From Prorocentrum cordatum (lineage: Eukaryota > Sar > Dinophyceae > Prorocentrales > Prorocentraceae): 64,000 nucleotides of DNA. The stretch is from NCBI GenBank assembly GCA_963575745.1, contig CAUYUJ010017979.1:82509-146508 (forward strand), given 5' to 3'. The notes under the pieces were generated by a model. That model ran no database searches, was not told where the DNA came from, and was given only the letters and a program-made list of their open reading frames with translations. Of this stretch, positions 40,495 through 50,185 are shown in pieces. Numbering within the stretch: position 1 is the stretch's first letter; each line of letters opens with the position of its first letter. The position numbers and the translations under genes are program-made.

Positions 40495-41075
40495 TATTGT
40501 TGAACATTATTTATTCTAAAGAATAATTATTGTTGGGCCCCCTGGTGCGCGCCCCCCCTGCGCCGCCTAGGCCGCAGCTACATTTTCATCATTTTCGTGA
40601 GGAAGCCTCAGAAAAGAGGGTGTGTACAGGATCCGGTTGTTTTGTTGTAATCCGCTTTCCCTTGCAAAAAACAATAGAAAATACATTTCTTGTTCTAATA
40701 TAATCAAATTTCAAGAATCCCTTGCAAAAAATAAGGTAAAGTGGACATTCGCGCGCGCAAGACGAAATCCTTCCAAAAGCTTAGTGTTCGCAGCGATTTT
40801 AACATAAAAACATCAAAAAACCAATGGTTTTTCAACAAAAAAATGTCAAAATCTCATCCCGCGCGCTCTTGCGGATTCGTAGGAAACCCAACACTTTTTA
40901 AACATTTCTGTCAAACGGGCTTTTGCGAGCAACTTTTTCGAACTTCTGCGACAACGGTTGCGCACCTGCCAGGGCCATCATCCCTGTCAAATAATACCAT
41001 GCGGGACACATTCGTTTTTTCTTCGCGCGCGCACGCCGAAATCTCCAAAAACCATTGGGCTTCTTAAGAATTTTA
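40495..41075 (+). repeat. Repeat B, copy 2
   Basis: Nearly identical over long stretches to 37560-38150 (for example CCTGGTGC and CGCCTAGGCCGCAGC, TTTTAACATAAAAACAT). Confidence 0.8.
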
Positions 41076-41400
41076 GCACCGCGCATCATAAAATCACACG
41101 AATCGCACCGTAGGTCCTCGAAAAACACCTGCACGACTTTTCAAAATTTCTACCCGCGCGCGCTGTCCGAATCCTAAAAAAACCAATGGTTTTCCAACAT
41201 TTATGTTACATGAGCTCGCGCGAGCTACTTTCGCACGCTCTTGCAACGGGGTTCGCGCGCCTGCCAGGGGCCACAATCCCTTGCGGTTGCGCCATAGGTT
41301 GCGCCCTCGGCCGCCGAGAATAAAACGTCCCCCTATTGGTTGCGCCATAGGTTGCGCCCTCGGCCGCCGAGAATAAAACGTCCCCCTACTGGTTGCGCCA
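41076..41400. repeat. Repeat with a ~62-bp tandem pair
   Basis: GGTTGCGCCATAGGTTGCGC with CTCGGCCGCCGAGAATAAAA occurs twice in tandem (41285-41405). Before it is AT-rich sequence similar to repeat B. Confidence 0.65.
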
Positions 41401-41580
41401 TAGGTTGCCCCAGGAGGCCTTCAAGAGGCCCCAAGAGCCCGCCGTGAGGACCCAATAAGCCCCCAAGAGGCCCCAAGATGCTTCCAAGAAGCCCCCCAAA
41501 GCCCCTCAAGAGGACCCCAAGCGGCGCCAGGAGGCTTCCCCCCTTCCCCAAGAGGACCCCAAGCGGCCCCAGGAAGCCTC
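41401..41580 (-). repeat. 12-bp satellite (GGGGCCTCTTGG), reverse orientation
   Basis: Plus-strand CCAAGAGGCCCC units. The same unit forms arrays at 46600-46990, 47760-48000 and 59395-60060. Confidence 0.8.
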
Positions 41581-41583
41581 CGA

Positions 41584-42000
41584 CTGATCACTGGCACATC
41601 CGTAGCCATCTCGGATCAAGGTATCGCCTGTGTTCTTGGATGGTCCATGGCTTTGACGGCGAAAGCCCTTGACGAGCAGTATGGCCCGGAGCTGTCGCGG
41701 CCTCCCTTGGCCGACTGCGAGAGCCCGTATTATTTGCATCAGGCGCTCGTTGCAAAGGGTATCCAGGTCAGTCACCAGGCGTGCAAGACTTGGTGGGGCA
41801 AGTATCGGGTTGTGCCTGGCAAGGTTAGTATTTCTAGCGCCCAGGAGCTGGAGGAGCAGCACGGTTCTGCCATCGAGACAACCATCCGGACACCATCAGG
41901 ACAACCATCGGGACAACCATCGAGACAACCATCGGGACAACCATATCCTCTCTCTCTTGTGTATTCCCACATCCCTCAGGAATTTGCCCTAAAGATGTGA
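41584..42000 (+). CDS. Coding-like block with helix-turn-helix-style repeat (fragment)
   Basis: The frame is open from 41584 and has an ATG at 41647. It reads LDEQYGPELSRPPLADCES, then YYLHQALVAKGIQVSHQACK, then TWWGKYRVVPG, then a second start AQELEEQHGSAI. The spacing (acidic L-E-x-Q-Y/H-G head; Y-x-L-x-x-AL-x-x-K-G-I-x-V-S; W-x-x-KY) matches a ~50-60-residue repeat that I recall from many dinoflagellate proteins, predicted helical. After the second head, a 12-bp repeat (GGACAACCATCG) encodes SGQP units and the frame ends at TGA 41998-42000. There is no start of certain kind and no splice sites, so it may be a fragment captured by repeats. Function unknown. Confidence 0.4.
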   Translation: MITGTSVAISDQGIACVLGWSMALTAKALDEQYGPELSRPPLADCESPYYLHQALVAKGIQVSHQACKTWWGKYRVVPGKVSISSAQELEEQHGSAIETTIRTPSGQPSGQPSRQPSGQPYPLSLVYSHIPQEFALKM

Positions 42001-42172
42001 TCAACTATCTTGTGAGTACGTATCATGTGTATCATGTGTATCATGTACCATATGCATCATATGCAACAGATGTTCTGTGGAAGGCTTAACAACTTCTGTG
42101 GGTTAACAAGGCTTAACAACTTCTGTGGGTGTACGAACGTAGGCTTAACAACTTCTGTGGGTGTGTACTCCA
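42001..42172 (+). repeat. Short tandem repeats
   Basis: ATCATGTGT/ATCATATGC units at 42022-42065, then three copies of GGCTTAACAACTTCTGTGGG between 42081 and 42165. Confidence 0.8.
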
Positions 42173-42362
42173 CGCCAGTGTAGTAGCCACGGTCGTCCGC
42201 AGGCCACGAAGTGAAGTGTCCGAACGTCATAGGGCGGGAAGCTGGGTGTGGGTGGTGGCGAAGAGTCGTGTGGATATTTGGTAGAGCTTGCACTGCCCCC
42301 CCACAAAGTGGGGGTATTGGCTGGCGTCGCATGAAAACCCTGGCACTGGTGAGAACACTGAG
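42173..42362 (+). repeat. Repeat D, copy 2
   Basis: Nearly identical to 38195-38400 and likewise followed by TTG triplets. Confidence 0.8.
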
Positions 42363-42377
42363 CGTTCGGGTAAAGTG

Positions 42378-42480
42378 ATTGTTGTTGTTGTTGTTGTTGT
42401 TGTTGCTGTTGTTATTGTTGTTGTTGTTGTTGATGTTTTGTTGTTGTTGTTGTTGCTGTGTTGTTGTTGTTGTTGTTGTT
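42378..42480 (+). repeat. (TTG)n microsatellite and C-run
   Basis: TTG triplets, then GGAAAAAGGCGCG and a C-run at 42513-42547. Confidence 0.95.
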
Positions 42481-42599
42481 GGAAAAAGGCGCGCGTGGGA
42501 GCCCCGGCCGCCCCCCCCCCCCCCGCCCCCCCCCCCCCCCCCCCCCCGCAGCAACCGAGCAACCGAGCAACCCTCTCTGGGGGTTTCCTGGGGGCGCCA

Positions 42600-42925
42600 A
42601 GGATTCCCTAATAGGATTTCCTAGGAATTCTATAGTCTTCCATAGGAATTCTATAAACCTCCCTAAGAATTCTATAGGCCCCCATCGGAATTCCATAGGC
42701 CTCCATAGGAATTCTACAGGCCCCCATGGGAATTCTATAGGCCTCCATAGGAACCCGATGGGCCCCCATAAAAATTCGATGGGCCTCCATCGGAATTCTA
42801 TATAGGTCCCCATAGGAATTCTATTGGCCTCCATACGGATTCCATAGGCCTCCACAGGAGTTCTATAGGCCTCCATAGGAATTCTATAGGCACCCATCCA
42901 AAGTCTATAGGTGTCCATAGGAAAT
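42600..42925 (+). repeat. 21-bp satellite (ATAGGCCTCCATAGGAATTC and variants)
   Basis: About 15 units. Most alternate GGCCTCCAT and GGCCCCCAT, a 42-bp dimer. 21 bp is in frame and gives IGLHRNS/TGPHGNS heptads, but there is no sign of selection. Confidence 0.85.
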
Positions 42926-42929
42926 CGGT

Positions 42930-44735
42930 AGGCCTGTTTCGGATCTGTATAGGATATGTATAAGATCCTGTACAGTCTGTTTCGGATCTGTATAGGACCC
43001 TATACAGTCTTCATCGGATTTGTGTAGGATCCTATACAACCTGTATCGGATCTGTGTAGGATCCTATACAGTCTGTATCGGATTTGTATAGGACCCCATA
43101 CGGTCTGTATCGGATCTCTACAGGATCCCATACAGTCTGTATCGGATCTGTATAGGATCCCATACACTCAGTATCGGATCTCTACAGGATCCCTTAACAT
43201 CTGTATCGGATCTCTACTGGATTCCATACAGCCAGTATCGGATCTCTACAGGATCCCATACGGTCTGTATCGGATTATTACAGGGTCCCATACAGTCTGT
43301 ATCAGATCTCTACAGGGTCCCATACAGTCTGTACCGGATCTCTACAGGATCCCATACATTCTGTTTCGGATCTCTACAGGATTCAATACAGTCAGTATCG
43401 GATCTCTACAGGATCCCATACACTCTGTATCGGATCTCCACAGGTTGCCATACAGTCAGTATCGGATCTCTACAGGATCCCATACAGTCTGTATCGGATC
43501 TCTACAGGGTCCCATACAGTCTGTATCGGCTCTCTACAGGATCCCATACAGTCTGTATCGGATCTGTATAGGATCCTTTACAGTCTGTATCGGATCTCTA
43601 CAGGATTCCATACAGTCAGTATCGGATCTCTACAGGATCCTCTACAGTTTGTGTCGGATATGTATAGGTTCGTATACAGTCTGTATCGGATCTCTACAGG
43701 ATCCCATACAGTCTGTATCGGATCTGTGTAGGATCCTATACAGTCTGTATAGGATCCTATGCATTCTTTATCGGAATTGTGTAGAATCCTATACAGTCTG
43801 TATCGGATCTGTGTAGGATCCTATACAATCGGTATCGGATTTCTATACGACCCCATACAGTCTGTATCGGACCTCTACAGGATCCCATACAGTTTGTATC
43901 GGATCTATATAGGATCCCATACAGTCAGTACCGGATCTCCACAGGATCCCATACAGTCTGTATCGGATCTTTACACGACTCCATACAGTCCTGTATCGGA
44001 TCTCCACAGGATTCCATACAGTCTGTATCGGATCTCTACATGATCCCATACGGTCTGTATCGGATCTCTACAGGATCCCATACAGTCTGTATCGGATCTC
44101 TACAGGATCCCATACAGTTTGTATCGGATCTCTACAGGATCCATTAACATCTGTATCGGATCTCTACAGGATCCCATACAATCAGTATCTGATCTCTACA
44201 GGATTCCATACAGTCTGTATCGGATCTCTACAGGATCTCATACAGTCTGTATCGGATCTCCACAGGATCCCATGCAGTCTGCATCGGATTTCTACAGGAT
44301 CCCATGCAGTGTGTATCGGATCTGTATAGGATCCTAAACAGTCTGTTTCGGATCTGTATAGGATCCCATACAGTCTGTATCGGATCTCTACAGGATCCTA
44401 TACAGTTTGTATCGGATATGTATAGGTTCCTATACAGTCTGTATCGGATATCTACAGGATCCCATACAGTCTGTATCGGATATATGCAGGACCCTATACT
44501 GTCTGTATAGGATCCCGTTACAGTCTGTATCGGATCTGTGTAGGATCCTATACAGTCTGTATCGGATATCTACCGTATCCCATACAGTCTGTATCGGATC
44601 TGTATAGGATCCCATGCAGTCTGTATCGGGTCTCTACAGGATTCAATACTGTCAGTATCGGATCTTCACAGGATCCCATGCAGTCAGTATCGGATCTCTA
44701 CAGGATCCCATACAGTCTGTATCGGATCTGTTGAA
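42930..44735 (+). repeat. 32-bp satellite, ~56 copies
   Basis: The unit is TATCGGATCTCTACAGGATC followed by CCATACAGTCTG. Units differ by a few bases (GTGTAGG or GTATAGG for CTACAGG; TCAGTA for TCTGTA). There are no spacers, so it is not a CRISPR array. Because 32 is not a multiple of three, the frame rotates and short frames give repeating YRISTGSHTVCIGSLQDPIQ-like text. Confidence 0.97.
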
Positions 44736-44979
44736 GCGGCGGCACGCCGGCGCGCATACGTTTGTCACCCACAGGACCACGTCAAGGTCCGTAAGGGAGT
44801 CCAAGGGAGTTCCAGGATTGTGTTTTTTTGGGGGGGGGGTGCTGGTTGCTGGTGCTGTTGCTGTTGCTGGGGGTGGGGTGGGGGGGCAGAATGCGCCCAC
44901 GGGGCTTTGAGCGCAGCCTTCGCAATAAGGCGAGGGCGGGTCCGGACGGCTAGAGCTCACGGGGCTCTCGCGCGCGCCT
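44736..44979. other. No gene; G-run and GGGTGG-rich patch
   Basis: GCGGCGGCACGCCGGCGCGC then unique sequence and G-runs. An ACGGGGCT...GCGCGC pair at 44899 and 44958 is repeated. Confidence 0.35.
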
Positions 44980-45200
44980 TTTCTTTGTTGTTGTTGTTGT
45001 TGTTCTTATGATTATTGTTGTTTGTGGTGTTGTTGTTGCTGTTGGTGTTGTTGTTGGTGCTGTTGTTGTTGGTGTTGCTGTTTTTCGTTGTTGCTGTTAT
45101 GGTTGTTGATACTGCTGTTGCTGTTGTGGTTGTGGTTATGGTCGTGGTCGTGGTTGGTGTTGTTGTTGTCGCTGTTGAATTCTCAATTATAAATAATAGC
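44980..45200 (+). repeat. (TTG)n / (GTT)n microsatellite
   Basis: TTGTTG with GTGGTT variants, ending TTGAATTCTCAATTATAAAT, a diverged version of the common right flank. Confidence 0.9.
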
Positions 45201-45754
45201 TGTTTTTAAACACCCCTGCTCAGTAACCGTTTTGTTTTTCAATAAAAATGCTCTTCCTGGGACTCGCACTTTTTTTACGGGACAGTGTGGGGTCACCAAA
45301 CTGTGCCCCTGGCCCCCAGTTTACAACAACAGCGGCTCCCGCCAGATAGTTTCTCACAGTGTATTCCCAAATCGCGCTCTTGCGCGGGACTTCCTCGATC
45401 TTCGCAATTTATTGAAACGCCGCGCCCACGACACTTAGGAATCACGCTCTTGCTGTGGATTTTTCAGATGATTCACTCGGGAATCGCGCTATCACTCGAG
45501 ACTTCCTCGCGATTCATGCAGGACGCACGCTTCAGCAACCCGCCTGCTCGACTTGGCCGCCTGGGCCTGCCTTGACACGCCCACTAGGGTTTGCCCGCCC
45601 GATCTGCCCGTCTGGCTCTACCACGTGTTTTCTGTTATTAGCCCCCTCATGTTAATTTCTCTTGTGCTGCATCTTTCTCCCTCCCCCTTCATCCGTCTTC
45701 TCTTCCTTTTTTGGGGGGGATGCACGAAATGCACGTGGCAAGTAAGACATATTG
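45201..45754 (+). repeat. 41-bp satellite traces and unassigned sequence
   Basis: 45285-45340 (CAAACTGTGCCCCTGGCCCC with TACAACAACAGCGGCTCCCG) resembles 38610-38660 and 39620-39665. Satellite-like units run to about 45520. No gene. Confidence 0.5.
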
Positions 45755-45858
45755 ACGCCCAAAGGGGGTATGACCGACAACGCAGAGGGCGGGTACCGAA
45801 CTTTTGGGATATACGAGTTGAACGGCACGCGAGCAGATCGGAACGAACAGTCTTACAA
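45755..45858 (+). repeat. Repeat C, copy 3
   Basis: TATGACCGACAACGCAGAGG with GCGGGTACCGAAC and CGAACAGTCTTACAATAATT. Confidence 0.65.
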
Positions 45859-45859
45859 T

Positions 45860-46385
45860 AATTTTGTTGTTGTTGGCGGTGGTGGTGGAGGTGGTGGTTG
45901 GAGTGGAGGTGGTGGAGGTGGTGGAGGTTGTTGTTGTACTTATTGCCTTGCTTGTTGTTTGTTTTTTGTCGTTTGTTGTTTGTTGTCGTCGTCCCACCTG
46001 CTACCCTGCCCGCGACCCACCCCGCGACCCACCTGCGACCCACCCACGACCCACCCGCGACCCACCTGCGACCCACCCCGCGACCCACCAGGGACCCACT
46101 CGCGACCCACCCGCAACCCATCCCGCAACCCGCCCGCGACCTTCCCGCGATCCACCCGCGACCCACCCGCGACCCAGCCGTGACCCACCCACGACTCGGC
46201 CCGCGACCCACCCGCGACCCACCCGCGACTCACCCACATCTCTTTAGCGAAGAAATCGCCGCCTGCGGCGGGCTCGTTGCACAATTGATCGAACTTCGGC
46301 ACCTGCGGCGGGCTTTGTCAGAGCCTCGCAGACTGCCGACGTCCCCGCCGCCCCTTCACTCTTATCCGCAGCTGCGGGGCGCTAC
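45860..46385 (-). repeat. Compound repeat G, inverted copy 2
   Basis: TTG/GGT-rich head, an 11-bp satellite on the other strand (GCGACCCACCC, 46005-46240) and the lead block (GAAATCGCCGCCTGCGGCGG, CACCTGCGGCGGGC) mirror 15280-15960. Confidence 0.75.
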
Positions 46386-46590
46386 GATTTGCAAATTTCA
46401 GATTTCAGGGTCGTACAAGGTGAGGAAGTCTCGGGCGGAACGCCCTGCCCGCCACACCGACACGTCTGGGGGTGCGACATGGAGGAGTTCTCGCGAAGGC
46501 CTTGTGGCTGGTGCCGCCGACCCAGAAGAAGGACGACGACGACAACGTCGGCGAAGACAGAAGACATTTAAACGCTAAAGGCAACACATC
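46386..46590 (+). repeat. Repeat Q end, fourth locus
   Basis: TTTCAGATTTCAGGGTCGTA with GTGAGGAAGTCTCGGGCGGA and CACGTCTGGGGGTGCGACAT matches 34095-34195. Confidence 0.65.
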
Positions 46591-46599
46591 GATTTTACT

Positions 46600-47060
46600 C
46601 TTGGGGTTGTCTTGGGAGTGCTCTTGGGGCACTCATGGAGCTCTTGGGGGCCTCGTGGGGGCTTCTTGGGCACCTCTTAGGGCCTCTTGGGGTCCTCTTG
46701 GGGCGGAAGGCTTGACATGTCGATTGGTGTTCCTCCCCTCTCTCCCGAGCATCTTGGGGCCACATTGGGGCCTTACTCGGCCGTCTTGGGGGCCTCCTGG
46801 GGCGAAAGGTTCGAAATGTTGTTTGGTGTTCCCCCTCTCGGGAGCCTCTTGGGGTCCTCTTTGGGCACTGTTCGGCCGCCTTGAGGCCTCTTGGGCGGTC
46901 TCGAGGCCATCTTGGGCTGTCTTGGGGACGCCTCGGACTGTTTTCTGGCGCTTTCGGCAGTCTCTTGGACCGTCTCGGGGCGAGTTTGATGGCTTCCTGG
47001 CCTGTCTTGGAGTGCCGAAACTTGTCGGAAGCCTGAAAAGGCGAGGACGCTAAAAACATA
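46600..47060 (+). repeat. 12-bp satellite GGGGCCTCTTGG, diverged
   Basis: CTCTTGGGG and CCTCTTGGGC units, loosely periodic. 46995-47060 has a short unique block related to 59800-59870. Confidence 0.75.
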
Positions 47061-47394
47061 TGACAGCTGCATGCATATCGTTGGTTTTCGCCTCTTGGGG
47101 CCCTCGGGGCTCTTCTTGTTGGCGCCCTCGTGGGGGCGTCTTCGGTGCTTGAGAGCCCGTCTTGAGGGTATCTTGGGCCGTCTTGGAGCGGGTTTGGGCA
47201 GTTTTAGGGCGCTCTTGGAGCACGCCGCGGCACACGTGATCTCGAGGCGTCTGAGAGGCGATCAATTCTTCACGCTTCGCGTATCCCCACCAGCCCATCT
47301 CAAAACAGCAACTCTTGCGAAGCATGCCGACAGTCGTGTTTTTCATGCGTGTTTCCGCCTGCCCCCGCATATCTCCGGGCCTCTCGTCCTGGTG
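47061..47394. other. Diverged satellite, no gene
   Basis: CTTGGGG-type words continue to about 47230, then unique sequence. Confidence 0.45.
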
Positions 47395-47765
47395 TGAGTC
47401 GTTCGGGCCCTTCTTCCTGGTGTGAGTCGTTCGGGCTCTTCGTCGTGGTTTGAGTCGTTCGGGCTCTTCGTCCTGGCGTGAGTCGTTCGGGCTTCTCGTG
47501 GTGTGAGTTGTTCGGGCCCTTCGTCCTGGTGTGAGTCGTTCGGGCTCCTCCTCCTGGTATGAGTCGTTGGGGCTCCTCGTGGTGTGAGTCGTTCGGGGCC
47601 CTCGTCCTGGTGTGAGTCGTTCGGGGCCCTCGTCCTGGTGTGAGTCGTTCGGGCTCCTCGTCCTGGTGTGAGTCGTTCGGGCCCCTCCTTGTGGTGTGAG
47701 TCGTTCGGGCTAATCGTGGTGTGAGTCGTTCGGGCCCCTCGGCCTGGTGTGAGTCGTTGGGGCTC
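47395..47765 (+). repeat. 28-bp satellite (GTGTGAGTCGTTCGGGCTCC and on)
   Basis: About 14 units of 28 or 25 bp (GTGTGAGTCGTTCGGGCCCT then TCGTCCTG). Confidence 0.9.
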
Positions 47766-48000
47766 CTCGTGGGGCCTCTTGGGGGCCTCTTGGAGCCTTT
47801 TGGGGCCTCTTGGGGGCCTCTGGGGGGCCTCTGGGGGGCCTCTTGGGGGCCTCTTGGGGCCTCTTGAGGCCTCTTGGGAGCCTCTTGGGGGCCTCTTGGG
47901 GGCCTCTTGGGACCGCTGGGGGGCCTCTGGGGGGCCTCTTGGAGGCCTCTTGGAGGCTCCTGGGAGCCTCTTGGGGCCATCTTGGGGCCTCTTGCGACCT
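47766..48000 (+). repeat. 12-bp satellite GGGGCCTCTTGG
   Basis: Regular GGGGGCCTCTTGG / GGGGGGCCTCTG units. Confidence 0.9.
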
Positions 48001-48510
48001 CCTCAGAAGCGCAAATGAGAGCTGCCCCCTGAAAAGAACAACATGAGCCCAAAACCTTCGTAAAAACAATGATTTTGCTACGAAGGAAGATGAGCGCGGC
48101 CCCCTCAGGACGCCAAAATGGGGCCGAAACCGTAGTAAAATCAACGATTTTGGCTTCAAAGAAGAGCAGAGGGGCCAAACTGTATCCCCCCGACGGGCCA
48201 GATTCCTTGTGAGGGTCGTCGTTTTTTGGCCCTCCCAGGACTCAAAAAATACCCCCCTGACTACGCCCTGGACTCCCTGTCCAGGTCCAGGGGGAGGGGG
48301 TAGGGGGAGGGATAAACCCCTCCCCGAAGGGGAAGATGGGGGGTTGAGAACAGAGAGAGCTCGCTAAACCACTCACGCCCAAAGGGCTGGTGGGATTGAA
48401 GAGGAGCGCTTCTCCCAGGGAGGGGTGCTCCCCCCCGCGTGGGGTGTTCACAGCCCCCGGGACCCCTCCCCCTCGACCCACTCTGCCCCTCCTATAGGCC
48501 TGCGACTCGA
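48001..48510. other. Unassigned; repeated AAAACC-TCGTAAAA motif
   Basis: AAAACCTTCGTAAAAACAAT at 48050 and GAAACCGTAGTAAAATCAAC at 48127 form a ~75-bp pair; 59840 holds a third relative. 48270-48320 is an imperfect palindrome (CCAGGTCCAGGGGGAGGGGG). Confidence 0.4.
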
Positions 48511-48830
48511 TGACGACGTTGCTCGAATTCGCTTTGACTGGAACGTTTGAGGAGGTCCCAGGGACAGGGGGTGATCGGCGACGGCGACGACGACGACGAC
48601 TCAAATTCAAAAGCCCCTCACACACGCACGCCCACAGGGTCGGCGGATCTAGACGGAAAGGAGATGGAGGAGAGGGGGAGGAGGAGGCGGAGAAGGAGGA
48701 GGACGAGGAAGAGGATGAGGAGGAGAAATCCAAGATCCTGGTCGGACTTGGAGGAAAGCTGCCAAGGTCGCGACGCTGTCGTGAGCCTGCTGGAGAAAGC
48801 CTGACGCCGCCGTCGAAGAAGAAATACTGC
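48511..48830. other. GC-rich and GGA-rich stretch, no gene assigned
   Basis: A plus-strand frame from 48510 to 49058 is open, but its middle is a GGA array and its end is element A. Confidence 0.35.
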
Positions 48831-48831
48831 A

Positions 48832-48966
48832 AAAACATGAGCTTTGGAGCTCCGCGCAGTCGGCGCTGGAACCCCTCCCTGGCGCGCGGAGCGGCGCCGC
48901 AGGCGCCGCCATGGGAGGGAGCTTGGCGCCGATCCACATACTTCGCGCTGACCTTCGAAGTTTATG
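48832..48966. mobile_element. Foldback element family A, copy 5
   Basis: The left arm has ACATGAGCTTTGGAGCTCCG and AGTCGGCGCTGG. The right arm has TTGGCGCCGATCCACATAC and GACCTTCGAAGTTTATG. Confidence 0.6.
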
Positions 48967-49031
48967 TTGGTGCCGATTTTTTCTTCCATGATCGCACGCC
49001 CTGCTTGACGCGGGGAGCCGTCCAGCTTGTA

Positions 49032-49280
49032 TTAAGTCGGGCCTGTCCATCTACATGAGGGAAATTCAAAAATGGGCAGAAGTCATATGGGGACGATGTA
49101 GGCGATGCTTTAGAAAACTCGAGTTTTCGGCCAGAGACTCGATGATTCTTAATGTTTCGATGTAAACCCTAAGTTGTTAATAGAAATTCTGGGTTGTTGT
49201 TCCAATTCTGAGACTATGAATTTCTTAACCCATGATTTCTAGAGCATCTCTCAGGGTGTAGGGGGACGTGCCCGACCTGA
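49032..49280. mobile_element. TIR element family T, copy 3, carrying a nested S element
   Basis: The ends TTAAGTCGGGCCTGTCC and GGGGGACGTGCCCGACC are inverted. AGCTTGTA flanks it at 49024-49031 and 49281-49288, a perfect 8-bp duplication. Bases 49095-49260 are the second copy of element S. Confidence 0.75.
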
Positions 49281-49288
49281 AGCTTGTA

Positions 49289-49427
49289 GGGCTCCCCGCC
49301 TCCTCGTCTCGAGGAGCAGGGCGGGTGCGGCAGGCTCGTGTGCCTTGCCGACGTGGCGGCGGCGCCAGCGCGGCAGACCTCCGGCGCCACAAGCTGCGTT
49401 GCAGCTTCGGGGGGGCTCGCCTGTCCT
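49289..49427 (+). other. Possible exon-like GC-rich block
   Basis: 140 bp open in all three plus frames; one reads ASAADLRRHKLRCSFGGARL. It sits between two mobile elements. No decisive borders. Confidence 0.25.
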
Positions 49428-49768
49428 CAGCCACGCGCAGAGGGGGGTAGTCACCACCCACCAATCCACCCCAACCCAACCCGAAGGCTCAGATTTACCC
49501 TCGATTTCCAGTGTGGGGGGGTCGGGAAACATCGAACAAACACATGTGGAACCCTTACCCCCCCCAACCCGAAATTCGGGTCTTCGGGTTGGGTTGGGGT
49601 GGTCTGGTAGGTAGTCAGGTAGGGGGAGGGGGGAGGGCTTGTTAGAAACACCCCTGCTTCTCAGAAGGCGCGGGCCTGATCTATAGATGTAAGGCCGGCG
49701 CCTTCGAAGAAGCAGCCTGCTTCTAAGAGGCCCTGCCCCCTCCCCCCATCCCCTGGTGCGCGCCGCCA
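49428..49768. mobile_element. Foldback element family J, copy 3, interrupted by element K
   Basis: CAGCCACGCGCAGAGGGGGG at the left and GGGGAGGGCTTGTTAGAA after the insertion continue the family J left arm. The right arm is TTCTAAGAGGCCCTGCCCC to CCTGGTGCGCGCCGCC. Confidence 0.65.
49439..49612. mobile_element. TIR element family K, copy 1 (nested in J)
   Basis: The left end AGTCACCACCCACCAATCCA with ACCCCAACCCAACCCGAAG pairs with the right end CTTCGGGTTGGGTTGGGGTG and GTCTGGTAGGTAGTCA. The second copy is at 58986-59170. Confidence 0.75.
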
Positions 49769-49798
49769 ATGTCCCCCAAGTTGGTGTCTTCTCTTCTG

Positions 49799-49925
49799 CC
49801 CGACGCGGGTTCGATCCGGACTCGACGCGGACTTGGCGTGGATTCGACGCGGATTCGACACGGATTCGACACGGGTCCGACGAGGCCGACATGGATTCGA
49901 CATGGATTCGACGCGGATAGGGCGG
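49799..49925 (+). repeat. 11-bp repeat GATTCGACACG
   Basis: About ten degenerate units (GATTCGACGCG, GATTCGACATG). Confidence 0.8.
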
Positions 49926-50028
49926 CGACGGGACAGACAAGGTCCCCCGAGGATGCAACATAGCATAAACAGGCCAGGGCGGATTTCTGTTCACCAGCTC
50001 CCTTCGGGGCGCTGTCTTTTCCCATACG

Positions 50029-50185
50029 TGCTCGCGTCGTGATGAATCATGGCGCGAGGTTTTGGGCCGCTTTCGGCCCCTGGGGGGGCCCTCACCGGGA
50101 CCCCGTGGCCGTCAAAAACGTTTTGGACGAGAAACCGACCCTGGGGAAATGGGTCGGGGCTTGGGGGACTGCGCATTTGAAAACG
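50029..50185 (+). mobile_element. Foldback element family E, copy 9
   Basis: CGTGATGAATCATGGCGCGA with GGGCCCTCACCGGGACCCC and CCGTCAAAAACG. The right end is diverged. Confidence 0.55.

Noticed and set aside
42930-44735. Regular ~32-bp repeats that could suggest a CRISPR array
   Set aside because: Units abut without spacers and vary internally; the context is eukaryotic with no cas-like genes. It is a tandem satellite.
49799-49830. GGGTTCGATCC as a tRNA T-arm
   Set aside because: It is one unit of the GATTCGACACG tandem repeat; no cloverleaf.
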